Below the pieces are notes generated by a model that ran no database searches, was not told where the DNA came from, and worked only from the letters and a program-made list of their open reading frames with translations. A stretch of 10,537 nucleotides of DNA from Anaerolineales bacterium Chloro_02 (GTDB taxonomy: Bacteria > Chloroflexota > Anaerolineae > Anaerolineales > Anaerolineaceae), in contig LUZV01000125.1 of the NCBI GenBank assembly GCA_001603765.1, forward strand, positions 1 to 10,537. The letters run 5' to 3'. The position numbers and the translations under genes were made by a program. Shown piece after piece: positions 1-8,100 of this stretch. Within the stretch, counting starts at the first letter, position 1. Each line of letters opens with the position of its first letter.

Positions 1-232
1 TAAATACTGATGTAGTGTCATCGAATTCTCCAAGATAACTATAAAAATGAATTGAATAAAAATTTTTTTGTGACATCACTTTACTTCTAAATCCAGAAGA
101 AAAGAGTCTATTCTTTATCGGATTATAATAATTATCCACTTCTTTAATTATACCTTGCCAAAAACGTCCCACCGAAAAAAGGTATCGACTCCTTTTGACA
201 TACTCAATATTTTGGAGTGTTCCCAAACTCAT
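1..232 (-). CDS. Partial AT-rich reading frame of unknown function, open at window edge
   Basis: Reading the minus strand from an ATG at 232-230, the frame stays open for 77 codons and leaves the window at position 1 without a stop. Its first 29 bases overlap the 3' end of the GNAT gene in a different frame. The stretch 1-203 is about 30% G+C by hand count, far below the neighbouring genes. In such DNA a random frame meets a stop roughly every 12 codons, so this length suggests real coding sequence. The product is rich in aromatic residues (for example FWQG near residue 25, NFYSIHFYSYLG near residues 57-68) and basic residues. I do not recognise the family. No good ribosome binding site precedes the ATG. 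An AAAGGAG at about 196-190 is not suitably spaced before any start codon in this frame. It could be a horizontally acquired gene, or the remnant of one whose true start was lost. Confidence 0.42.
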   Translation of the reverse strand, partial: MSLGTLQNIEYVKRSRYLFSVGRFWQGIIKEVDNYYNPIKNRLFSSGFRSKVMSQKNFYSIHFYSYLGEFDDTTSVF

Positions 233-1082
233 ACTGATGATAATCACAGACGGGTTGGTAGCCGACTTCCTGATAGATTTTATTGCTGGTGGGGTTGGAG
301 AGGTCAGTGAAGAGGTTGGTCAGTTCGTATCCTCGCGAGAGGAATTCTTTGGACACTTCCGCCACCAATGCCCGGGCGTAACCCTTGCCCCGGTGGGCTG
401 GCGGAGTGTAAACCCCACTGACACAAATCCCTTTGATTTGCGGACGGTTGCCTATGGCGATGCTGACCACTTCCCCCGCGTCGACCCAAAAAAAGACCCG
501 ATTTTGGCGGATACTTTCCAAAATCGATTGTGCTGTGTGCAGTCTTGTAGGTCCCACGGCCACTTCGCCGCTCATGGCATTAAGCATGTCGGCTGCGACT
601 TCTGCATCCCCCTCCTCTGCAACTTTCATCTGCCCGCTCGGAAAGTCCACTTCCACAACCCGGCGCAGTTCGTAGGCGCGCATATTGACGATATTTCGCG
701 CTTGCTGACCGGTTTTTTCCTGCCAGAGGGCAGCAAAACAATCGCTCGCCTCTGCCACGCCATTCACACCTGGCAGCTGCCAGGAATTTGCGATCAGCGA
801 TTCGGCAAGCTCGTCCAGCGCAGCAGTGTTCAGAGGTTCGCTATGCACAATCATCGCAAACGGAGGGGTCATCAGCGCGCTGGCGCGGATCTGCCCCTCA
901 GTATTTTTTACCAACGCCATCATCGGGTCCGCGGCTCCAAAAGCGTGCAAATCTTCCTTCAGACGCAGAGCCAGCCCGAGGATAAGGTTGTTTCGGGTTT
1001 CGTCAGCCTCCCAATGAGGTTGAGCTTGTTCGCAAAAAGCATCAGGGCTCTCAAAAAAATGAACCGACAAGACTTCTTTCAC
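204..1082 (-). CDS. GNAT-family N-acetyltransferase (COG3393/FR47-like type)
   Basis: Predicted cytosolic 292-residue acetyltransferase that would move an acetyl group from acetyl-CoA to an unidentified amine. The catalytic GNAT fold is in the C-terminal third. The acetyl-CoA loop (motif A) reads VYTPPAHRGKGYA at about residues 224-236. It is followed by FTDLSNPTSNKIYQEVGY at about 258-275, the typical end of FR47-like domains in this group. The N-terminal 150 residues are a divergent extension, and the length fits the predicted acetyltransferases of COG3393. Start is GTG at 1082, 6 bases after the stop of the alkyltransferase-like gene. A GAGG overlapping that upstream stop serves as ribosome binding site, with a rather short spacing of 4. 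It is the last gene of the dnaG-rpoD cluster and is probably translated by coupling. The substrate cannot be told from sequence. Family call is firm, role open. Confidence 0.9.
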   Translation of the reverse strand: MKEVLSVHFFESPDAFCEQAQPHWEADETRNNLILGLALRLKEDLHAFGAADPMMALVKNTEGQIRASALMTPPFAMIVHSEPLNTAALDELAESLIANSWQLPGVNGVAEASDCFAALWQEKTGQQARNIVNMRAYELRRVVEVDFPSGQMKVAEEGDAEVAADMLNAMSGEVAVGPTRLHTAQSILESIRQNRVFFWVDAGEVVSIAIGNRPQIKGICVSGVYTPPAHRGKGYARALVAEVSKEFLSRGYELTNLFTDLSNPTSNKIYQEVGYQPVCDYHQYEFGNTPKY

Positions 1083-1088
1083 CGCGCC

Positions 1089-1415
1089 TCAGCTTTCCGG
1101 CTTCCAGCCAAACACCGCAAGATCGATCACACCATCCGCGTCAAACAGTACCCCCTCGTCCTCAAGCAGAGCTCGCTGAAGCGCGCCGCTTGGTCCGGTC
1201 AGGCTGATTTTTCCCAGACGGTTGATCACACGCTGCCAGGGCACCTGGCGGTTTGCTCTTTGGCGCAGCGATGCCAACGCGAAACCAACCATCCTGCCGC
1301 TGCATCCGCCAACCATTCTGCCAATCTGACCATAAGCGGCCACATTGCCGGCAGGGATCGCCTCCACCAGCTCAAAGATGCGCTCATAAAGCAGTGATCC
1401 CGGGTTGGCTGGCAC
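1089..1415 (-). CDS. Alkyltransferase-like protein (ATL), MGMT-fold DNA lesion sensor
   Basis: A small protein with the DNA-binding domain of O6-alkylguanine-DNA methyltransferase. The active-site motif PCHR is replaced by PWQR (residues 60-63 counted from the TTG at 1418), so the alkyl-accepting cysteine is a tryptophan. This marks the ATL family, which binds O6-alkylguanine without repairing it and passes the lesion to nucleotide excision repair. Other expected features are the helix-turn-helix with a tyrosine (AAYGQIGRM, Tyr29) and the probable arginine finger in SGRMVG (Arg42). About 108 residues is normal for ATLs. Start: TTG at 1418 and GTG at 1415 are adjacent. The ribosome binding site AAGGGAG (1429-1423) lies 7 bases from the GTG but only 4 from the TTG, so I chose GTG. 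The gene lies in the same frame as rpoD, directly after its TGA stop. Function is inferred from family knowledge. Confidence 0.88.
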   Translation of the reverse strand: MPANPGSLLYERIFELVEAIPAGNVAAYGQIGRMVGGCSGRMVGFALASLRQRANRQVPWQRVINRLGKISLTGPSGALQRALLEDEGVLFDADGVIDLAVFGWKPES

Positions 1416-1418
1416 CAA

Positions 1419-2822
1419 TCAACTCCCTTGCAGATAATCTTTAAGCGAGTTGCGCCGTTTTGGGTCGCGCAGTTTGCGCAGCGCGGCGCTTTCAATTTGC
1501 CTGATCCGTTCGCGCGTCAGACCAAAGTAGGAGCTGATCTCCTCCAGGGAGTGATACACGCCGTCTTTCAATCCAAAGCGCAATTCCAACACTTCGCGTT
1601 CTCGTTCAGGCAAACCCGCGAGCGATTCTCGCACAGACATACGCAAATTATCGCGCATGACCTCCTCGATTGGCTCAATGGCATCCAAATCGGGGATATA
1701 GTCGCCGAGGGTGCTGTTTTCAGTGTCGCCTACGGGGCTTTCCAACGAGACAGGTTCTTCCGCGGACTTTAAAACAGCCTCAACTTTTTGGGTGGCATCG
1801 TCCCAGCGATGCAGAAGTCCCGCGTCTGCCAGGTCGCGGTCGTTGTTAATCGCGAGAATGGCTTTTACATCTTCATCCGAGAGAAAACCAGAGTGCAATG
1901 CAATCTCAGCGAAGGTTGGATCCCGCCCCAACACCTGCACGAGCTGATGCTGAACTTTGACTAGCTTGCTGATCGACTCGACAATATGCACAGGGATGCG
2001 AATGGTGCGGGCGTTTTCGTGGATATAGCGGGTGATCGCCTGGCGAATCCACCAGGTGGCATAGGTGCTGAAGCGGAAGCCTTTGGCGGGATCAAACTTT
2101 TGAATTCCCCTCAGCAAACCCATGTTGCCTTCCTGGATTAAATCCTCCATCGCGATGCCTTTGTTGTTGTAGCGTTTTGCGATACTGACTACCAGCCTAA
2201 GGTTGTATTCCACCAGCTTTTGCGTGGCTAGAACAGCGTTCTCCTCCACCCGCGCAATGGTCGCCGCCATTTGGTTAGGGCTGGCTTGCAGATGAAGCGG
2301 CGTATTTGAGCTGTCCCATTGGTCGCGAAGCTGCTCAATCAACGCTTCAGGCAAAATTGCGGCGTCCATGAAAAACCGCAGCAAATCCCGAGCCAAATCT
2401 TCCCAGTGTTTATCGCTTCCCCACCGCGGATCGGTAAGGTAAGCGCGAATGTAGTGTGGATCGGGGATTTCGATGGACTGCTGCGTCAGCAGGACCTCAC
2501 TTAAGACCAGTTTCGCATCAGGCGCGGGGAAAGACAACCGCACGGCATCCATTTCAACTTGGGCCCAGGTTGTTTTCAGATCGGCGCTAATCGCATCCAG
2601 GTTAAGCTGATTTTCGCCTACCCGATAAAGATCCAGATGCTCTTTAGTCTGGACAATAATCGCCAGATAGAACTCCTGCTCGGCTAACAGCAGGTCTTCC
2701 CGGCTAATATCTCTCAGATAGAGCTGAATCGGATCGTCAATGATCTCGTGTTTCTGGCTTTCAGGAGCAAACTCGGTTGATTCTTCGTTCAGATCTAAAT
2801 CTTCGCCTGGGTTATCTGACAT
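1419..2822 (-). CDS. rpoD: RNA polymerase primary sigma factor (sigma-70/SigA)
   Basis: Housekeeping sigma factor of 467 residues that directs RNA polymerase to -35/-10 promoters. Region 1.2 is DDPIQLYLRDI (29-39). Region 2 runs from about 196 to 270 and carries the core-binding NLRLVVSIAKRY and the melting/-10 motif FSTYATWWIRQAITRYI. Region 4.2 is a helix-turn-helix at about 424-452, including SLEEISSYFGLTRERIRQIE. A variable, non-conserved segment of about 130 residues separates regions 1.2 and 2, as in many primary sigmas. The long acidic region 1.1 of E. coli RpoD is missing, which is common outside proteobacteria. Region 3 has about 28 extra residues (roughly 315-342) before KVEAVLKSAEEPVSLESPVG. 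ATG start at 2822, 4 bases after the dnaG stop, with AAGG 9 bases upstream. Its position right behind dnaG supports the primary sigma over an alternative one. Confidence 0.96.
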   Translation of the reverse strand: MSDNPGEDLDLNEESTEFAPESQKHEIIDDPIQLYLRDISREDLLLAEQEFYLAIIVQTKEHLDLYRVGENQLNLDAISADLKTTWAQVEMDAVRLSFPAPDAKLVLSEVLLTQQSIEIPDPHYIRAYLTDPRWGSDKHWEDLARDLLRFFMDAAILPEALIEQLRDQWDSSNTPLHLQASPNQMAATIARVEENAVLATQKLVEYNLRLVVSIAKRYNNKGIAMEDLIQEGNMGLLRGIQKFDPAKGFRFSTYATWWIRQAITRYIHENARTIRIPVHIVESISKLVKVQHQLVQVLGRDPTFAEIALHSGFLSDEDVKAILAINNDRDLADAGLLHRWDDATQKVEAVLKSAEEPVSLESPVGDTENSTLGDYIPDLDAIEPIEEVMRDNLRMSVRESLAGLPEREREVLELRFGLKDGVYHSLEEISSYFGLTRERIRQIESAALRKLRDPKRRNSLKDYLQGS

Positions 2823-2826
2823 CTCT

Positions 2827-4782
2827 CTACGCCTTACCTCGGGAATGACTCTTTATTGTTGATGTCTTTCGCACGCGCGTGCTTCCACCAGCTTCGGGGG
2901 TGAACAGCGCCTCATCTAACAAACGTCTCTTTTGAAGTAATTCCACGTATAAAAACTGAACTTCCTCATCAGTGTAGGTTCTCTCGTCCACTTCATCAGA
3001 TTGAAGGAATTTTATCTCTTCAAGCCTGTCCTCAAGACGGTTCAGGCGCATCCGCACGACCGCCCGGACTTGATGTTGATCGCGTTTTTCTTTGGAAATT
3101 GGATGGTTACCCTCGATAAAAGTTGGGTTTTCTTCGAATTCCAACGCGGAGGTAATATGAGCTTCAATATAATCCGCATACGGGAGGTCCACCTGGCGCA
3201 GGCTATCCGTCACCAACTGAAAGCCCGCCAGGGCATCCGCGTTTTGGAAGTCAGAATCCTCTACCGCATCGAGACCCAGGTTGCAGAGGGTTTTGTTCAA
3301 GCGGAACAACCGTTCCGGCTCAAGAAAGAGGTCATGCAAAAGGTACCGTTCGAGCTTTTGGTTTTTTTGTCCAGGCTTTTCAGCCGATGTGCCGACGGGG
3401 ACCTCATCCTGGGCGGGTTCAGTTTTCTTCCTGCGGCTATGCGTAAGATCAGTTCTCTTGCTCTTTAATGACCTTTCGTCAACCTTTAAGAACAAGGCAA
3501 GCTGCTGACGGTAAGCCTCGCGCTCCACTGAGTCGCCCACATCATCAATCAGCGGCATCACCTGAGCCGCGATATCTCGTTTCACTTTCGCGTCTCGCAA
3601 ATCCTGGTTGTGGGCGAGAGTTTCCATCACATGGATCACAACCGGTTTCGCGTTGGCAATAATCTGCCGCCACATTTCAGGGTCTTCGAGAACAATTTCA
3701 TCGGGATCTTTTAGTCCTGGCAGCGCCGTCACGCGGATGTCCGCGTCCAGATGCTGCTCAACGTTCATCAGCCCGCGTGAATCAAATCGGATCTCGGACG
3801 CCTGATCCATCGCTTTTCGTGCTGTTTCAAGCCCCCGCAGGGTGGCGTTCTGACCAGCCGCGTCAGGGTCAAGCGCCAGCACAATATTGCGCGTGGTGCG
3901 TTTGATCAGGCGGAATTGATCCTCCGTGAGCGCGGTGCCCATTGGCGAGACGGCGTTGCTGAAACCCGCCTGGTGAAGCCCGATCACATCCATATACCCC
4001 TCAACAATAACCGCCTGGTTCATCGCGCGCATACTTTTGCGCGCCAAGTCCAGCCCATAAAGCAGCCGTCCCTTATCGAAAAGGTCAGTACTGGGAGAAT
4101 TGAGATACTTTGGCACATCATCCGGGTCCAACACCCGCCCGCCAAAACCAACCAGCTGCCCGTAAGGTCCGCGGATCGGGAACATAAGGCGGTTGCGGAA
4201 ACGGTCATAGATGCTGCCGTCGTCGCGCTCGGTCATCAAACCAGCCGACACTAAAATATCGCTTTGATAATTCTTCTGACGCATAAAATCAAGTAAATTA
4301 GTCCATCCAACGGGGGCAAAACCCAATCCCCAGATCTTGATGGTTTCATCGGTCAGACCGCGCTTATGAAAATAGTCGAGCGCTTTCTTGCCCGCCGGTG
4401 TTTCGAGCATCTGCTGGCGGAAAAATCTGGCAGCCTCTTCCAGCACCGCGCTGAGTACCTTGCGTGTTTGCTCATCGGCGTCAGATTCGGGTGTATGCTG
4501 AACGAGAGCGACGCCCGCCCTCTCAGCAAGCCGGCGCAGCGTTTCATTAAAATCCCAACCCTCACGCTTCATCACATACCCAAAAAGATCACCGCCCTCG
4601 TTGCACTGCCCAAAACAGCGCCAGGTTTGGGTTTCAGGAAAAACTACAAAGGATGGCGTGCGCGTGTTGCTGTGGAAAGGGCAAAAACCGATATAGTTCT
4701 TGCCAGTTCGCCGTAATTTCACCGATTGACCGACAATATCAACGATATCGAGGCGGTTTTTGATGTCATCTACAACTGTCAT
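2827..4782 (-). CDS. dnaG: DNA primase
   Basis: Synthesises the RNA primers for chromosomal replication together with the replicative helicase. Counted from the ATG at 4782 the protein has 651 residues. The N-terminal CHC2 zinc finger uses Cys34, His37, Cys56 and Cys60; the last pair is CFGQC, with three residues between the cysteines where two are usual. The catalytic core includes RFRNRLMFPI (about 194-203), KYLNSP (225-230), the TOPRIM glutamate motif EGYMDVI (261-267) and the metal-binding DPDAAG (305-310), then LPGLKDPDEI. An insertion of about 20-25 residues separates these last two. A charged linker near 440-475 leads to a helical C-terminal domain, the usual helicase-binding part. A TTG at 4788 could add two residues, but GGAG at 4792-4789 is spaced 6 bases from the ATG and directly abuts the TTG, so ATG is preferred. 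First gene of the cluster with rpoD. Confidence 0.97.
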   Translation of the reverse strand: MTVVDDIKNRLDIVDIVGQSVKLRRTGKNYIGFCPFHSNTRTPSFVVFPETQTWRCFGQCNEGGDLFGYVMKREGWDFNETLRRLAERAGVALVQHTPESDADEQTRKVLSAVLEEAARFFRQQMLETPAGKKALDYFHKRGLTDETIKIWGLGFAPVGWTNLLDFMRQKNYQSDILVSAGLMTERDDGSIYDRFRNRLMFPIRGPYGQLVGFGGRVLDPDDVPKYLNSPSTDLFDKGRLLYGLDLARKSMRAMNQAVIVEGYMDVIGLHQAGFSNAVSPMGTALTEDQFRLIKRTTRNIVLALDPDAAGQNATLRGLETARKAMDQASEIRFDSRGLMNVEQHLDADIRVTALPGLKDPDEIVLEDPEMWRQIIANAKPVVIHVMETLAHNQDLRDAKVKRDIAAQVMPLIDDVGDSVEREAYRQQLALFLKVDERSLKSKRTDLTHSRRKKTEPAQDEVPVGTSAEKPGQKNQKLERYLLHDLFLEPERLFRLNKTLCNLGLDAVEDSDFQNADALAGFQLVTDSLRQVDLPYADYIEAHITSALEFEENPTFIEGNHPISKEKRDQHQVRAVVRMRLNRLEDRLEEIKFLQSDEVDERTYTDEEVQFLYVELLQKRRLLDEALFTPEAGGSTRVRKTSTIKSHSRGKA

Positions 4783-4788
4783 CTGCAA

Positions 4789-4792
4789 CTCC
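4789..4792 (-). promoter_or_regulatory. Ribosome binding site deciding the dnaG start
   Basis: GGAG on the minus strand lies 6 bases before the ATG at 4782-4780. The alternative TTG at 4788-4786 follows it without any spacing. This favours the shorter DnaG. Confidence 0.65.
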
Positions 4793-4899
4793 AGGTTAAA
4801 TGGTGCGGTTCAGGGTTAAATCTCAAGCCATTGCGCTACCCCACCATGATAATTTTACCTTAGTTGCGCTTCGAAGTTAGCCTTGTGTTAAGTTTTAAT

Positions 4900-5106
4900 C
4901 TAGAGAAAATGCGCGCCAGCAAAGATTATCCTTGCGGCACCTATCATCCAGAAATGAGATTTGTGCTTATTCGCGCGGTGGTGGTGTCCGAGTAGAATGC
5001 TCGCCATCAGCGTGCAACCTCATGCAAATCCAGATAATTTTAGAATAGCTGCATTGATTTCCCATGAGAAATTTGGGGCAGGCGTTACCTTTTCTCCAGC
5101 CGCCAA
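4900..5106 (-). pseudogene. Possible remnant of a small two-helix membrane protein gene, interrupted by TGA
   Basis: On the minus strand a frame runs from a TTG at 5106 through 28 codons to a TGA at 5022-5020. It then continues for 39 codons to a TAG at 4902-4900. Read across the TGA, the product has two hydrophobic stretches, NAAILKLSGFA plus GCTLMASILLG around the stop, and FWMIGAARIIFAGAHFL at the C-terminus. A basic, histidine-rich loop (GHHHRANKHKSH) lies between them. This resembles a hairpin membrane protein of about 67 residues. The second part alone could be translated as 35 residues from the ATG at 5007, with GAGG 10 bases upstream. The TTG start has no visible ribosome binding site. 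I do not recognise a family. It may be a decayed gene, a short real gene starting at 5007, or chance. Confidence 0.28.
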
Positions 5107-5127
5107 TTGCTGACGGTCATTAACACA

Positions 5128-5155
5128 CGCAGGGCCGCGCTTACGCGGCCCTGCG
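5128..5155 (-). terminator. Strong GC-rich hairpin after nifJ, probable terminator
   Basis: A perfect 12-bp inverted repeat (CGCAGGGCCGCG / CGCGGCCCTGCG) with a 4-base loop begins 21 bases after the nifJ stop codon. On the minus strand it is followed by TGTGTTAATG, only weakly T-rich, so it is not a textbook intrinsic terminator. Position and stem strength still make transcription termination or 3'-end protection of the nifJ mRNA the best reading. Confidence 0.65.
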
Positions 5156-5176
5156 ATGCGTTCTTTACCGATGCGG

Positions 5177-8100
5177 CTACTTCACGCTCGAAGCGGTATG
5201 ATCCTCGCTCTTCAGTTCCTCATCAGCCTTTTTCGCGGCAGCGTTCGGCGCTGGAGGAAAGCCGTTCTTCACAGCTGGGTCGCTGGTAGGGTCCGGAGTT
5301 GAGCTCTCAGCAAACGGCTCAGCGCCAGGAGTTTGGGCTTTCGCGCCTGCCTCACTCACAGCCACTTCTGCCGGTTTTGGGGCTGTCGGTTTGGTTTCGC
5401 CAGATTTTTCGGGGTCGACCATCGGCTGCACCGGAGGCACACCGTCAACCGTTGCCGCCATCTGCGAATAGTCCATCTCCGCCATTTGCGAATGGAGCGA
5501 CCAGCGGCGGCGAGCGTCGGCTTCAGCGCCTCTCATCAGCTCTTCAGCGCGTTCCTCATCCTGCTGGAGCAGCATGCGGTAGCGTGTTTCGTTGTAGGCA
5601 TAATCTGCCACGCGGATGCTGGGAGCCTTAGAGTCGATTTGCAGCGGGTTCTTGCCTTCAGCCGCCAGGCGCGGATCGTAGCGATAGAGCACCCAGGCGC
5701 CCGAGTTGACCGCCATTTTCTGCTGGACGAGACCCTTCTTCATATCAATCCCGTGGTTGATGCAGTGCGAGTAGGCAATGATCAGCGAAGGACCGTCGTA
5801 GGCATCCGCCTCGTTGAGCGCGCGCAGGGTCTGCGAATCGCTCGCGCCCATCGCCACACGCGCCACATAGATGTTGCCGTAGGTCATCGCGATCATACCC
5901 AGATCTTTCTTGGGCTTGTCTTTTCCGTCGGCAGCAAATTTTGCCACCGCGCCGCGCGGGGTAGACTTGGAGCTCTGACCGCCGGTGTTAGAGTACACTT
6001 CGGTGTCCAGCACGAGCACATTGATATTGCGCCCGGATGCCAGGACGTGGTCCAGACCGCCGTAGCCGATATCATAAGCCCAGCCGTCGCCGCCCATGAT
6101 CCAAATGCTCTTCTTCACCAGATAATCTGCCAGGCTGAGGAGAGTGCTTAGTTCGCCTTCTTTTTCGTCTTTCAGCAAAGCTTTCAACTGCTTCACGCGC
6201 TTGCGCTGAGCGTTGATTTCAGCTTCGCCGTTCTGGCTGGCATTGATCAGCTCCTCTGCCAATTCATGCCCGATGCGGTCGGCGTGTTTTTGCACCAATT
6301 CTTTGGCGAAGGTCATGAATTTGTCAACTGTCAGGCGCATGCCCAAGCCAAATTCAGCGTTATCCTCGAACAGCGAGTTAGACCAGGCAGGTCCCTTGCC
6401 CATGGCGTTCTTTGCCCAGGGGGTGGTTGGCTGGTTGCCGCCATAAATGGAGGAGCAGCCGGTGGCGTTGGCAACCAACATCCGGTCGCCAAAGAGCTGG
6501 GTCACAAGGCGCACATAAGGCGTCTCGCCGCAGCCAGCGCAAGCGCCGGAAAATTCAAACAGAGGCTCGAGCAGCTGAGAATTCTTCACCAGGTGGGTTG
6601 AGATTTCTTCGCGCGGGATAAAAGGCAAGCTGAGGAAGTAGTCCCAGTTCTTGGCTTCGCTTTCGCGCACTGGAGGCTGCGCGCCCATGTTGATGGCGTG
6701 GCGTTCGGGATTGGTTTTGTCTTTGCCGGGGCAGTTTTCAACGCACAAACCGCAGCCAACGCAGTCCTCTGGGGCAACCTGAACAGTCCACGAGTAGCCT
6801 TCCTTCCATTCGCGGAATTTGGAACCGGTGGACTTAAAGGTTTCTGGTGCGTCTTTGAGCAGCTCGGTTGGGTAGACCTTGGTGCGGATGGCAGCGTGCG
6901 GGCAGACGAACGAACAGCGCGCGCACTGAATACATAACTCGGGTTCCCAGATGGGGATCTCAAGCGCGATATTGCGCTTTTCCCATTTTGTGGTGGAAAC
7001 AGGATAGGTACCGTCATCCGGCAGTTTGCTGACGGGGATCGCGTCGCCATTGCGGTTGATCATCTCGCCCAGAACTTCCTTCACAAACACCGGCGCTTCT
7101 TCCGGAACAGGCAGGCGGCGGGTGTGGGTGCTGGTCACTTCGGCTGGATAATTAACCTGGTGCATATTAGCAACCGACTGATCCACGGCTTCATAGTTCT
7201 TGCGGACAATCGCCTCGCCCTTGCGACCGTAAGTTTCCTCGATGGAGTGCTTGATCTGCGCCAAAGCTTCATCCCGCGGCAAAACGCCGCTGATTGCGAA
7301 GAAGCAGGTCTGCATAATGGTGTTGATGCGGTTGCCCATTCCGGTTGCTTCCGCCACCTTGTAGGCGTCGATCACATAAAACTTCACTTTTTTCTGGATA
7401 ATATCCTTCTGCATTTCGCGCGGCAGGGTATCCCAGACCTCGTCCGGTCCGTAAATGGTGTTGAGCAGGAACACAGAACCCGGGCGGGAATATTTAAGCA
7501 TGTCAAAGCGGTCCACAAAGCTCACCTGATGGCAGGCAACAAAGTTGGCTTCGCCGGCGGAAATGAAATAGGGAGCGCGGATTGGGTCGGGTCCAAAACG
7601 CAGGTGCGAAACTGTCACACCACCGGATTTCTTTGAGTCATACTCAAAATAGCCCTGAGCGAAGTTCGGGGTTTCATCGCCGATGATCTTAATGGAGTTC
7701 TTGTTCGCGCCAACGGTGCCGTCCGAGCCAAGCCCGAAGAACATCGCCTGAATCACATTGCTGGGCAGGATTTCGAAAGTCGGGTCGTAATCGATGCTGA
7801 GATTGGTGACATCATCCACGATGCCGACGGTGAACTGTGCCTTGGGTTGATCCTTGGCAAGCTCGTCAAACACACCCTTAACCATCGCGGGGGTGAAGTC
7901 CTTGGAAGAAAGACCGTAGCGTCCGCCAGTGACCAAAGGCAGTTGCTGGCAGGGCAGCGTTCCGTTCAATGATGCTGCCGCTAAGGCGTTAACCACATCC
8001 TGGAAGAGCGGTTCGCCAATCGCGCCGGGTTCCTTGGTGCGGTCGAGAACCGCAATTTTCCGGACGGTCTTCGGCAGGGCTTCCAGCAGTTGTTGGGTCG

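Larger units (their letters stand above)
4783..5176. other. dnaG upstream region / nifJ downstream region
   Basis: A 394-base gap between nifJ and dnaG with lower G+C than the flanking genes. It should hold the dnaG operon promoter. The best -10 candidate on the minus strand is TAAAAT at 4857-4852, but no good -35 stands 16-18 bases upstream, so I do not call a promoter. No tRNA or other RNA gene was recognised. The segment also contains the hairpin after nifJ and an interrupted small reading frame, both listed separately. Confidence 0.5.

Noticed and set aside
195..1397. A 400-codon plus-strand open frame
   Set aside because: It lies antisense to the well-supported GNAT and alkyltransferase-like genes, its product has no recognisable domain, and its openness follows from codon bias of the genes opposite.
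4848..4992. Short plus-strand frames such as the 28-codon one starting at 4909
   Set aside because: No ribosome binding site and unremarkable composition; expected by chance.
4980..5030. Selenocysteine recoding of the TGA at 5022-5020
   Set aside because: The only nearby stem, TGC/GCA plus CGC/GCG with an A-A mismatch, is very weak and too close to the TGA for a bacterial SECIS. No selenoprotein family was recognised, so a pseudogene or separate short gene is simpler.
5084..5120. An 11-codon frame beginning ATG ACC GTC, between the nifJ hairpin and the interrupted frame
   Set aside because: No ribosome binding site, very short, and no sign of conservation. It could only matter if a frameshift joined it to the next frame, for which there is no evidence.
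5333..6151. A 272-codon plus-strand open frame opposite nifJ
   Set aside because: It is antisense to the TPP-binding domain and tail of nifJ, with a histidine/arginine-rich product typical of shadow frames in GC-rich DNA.
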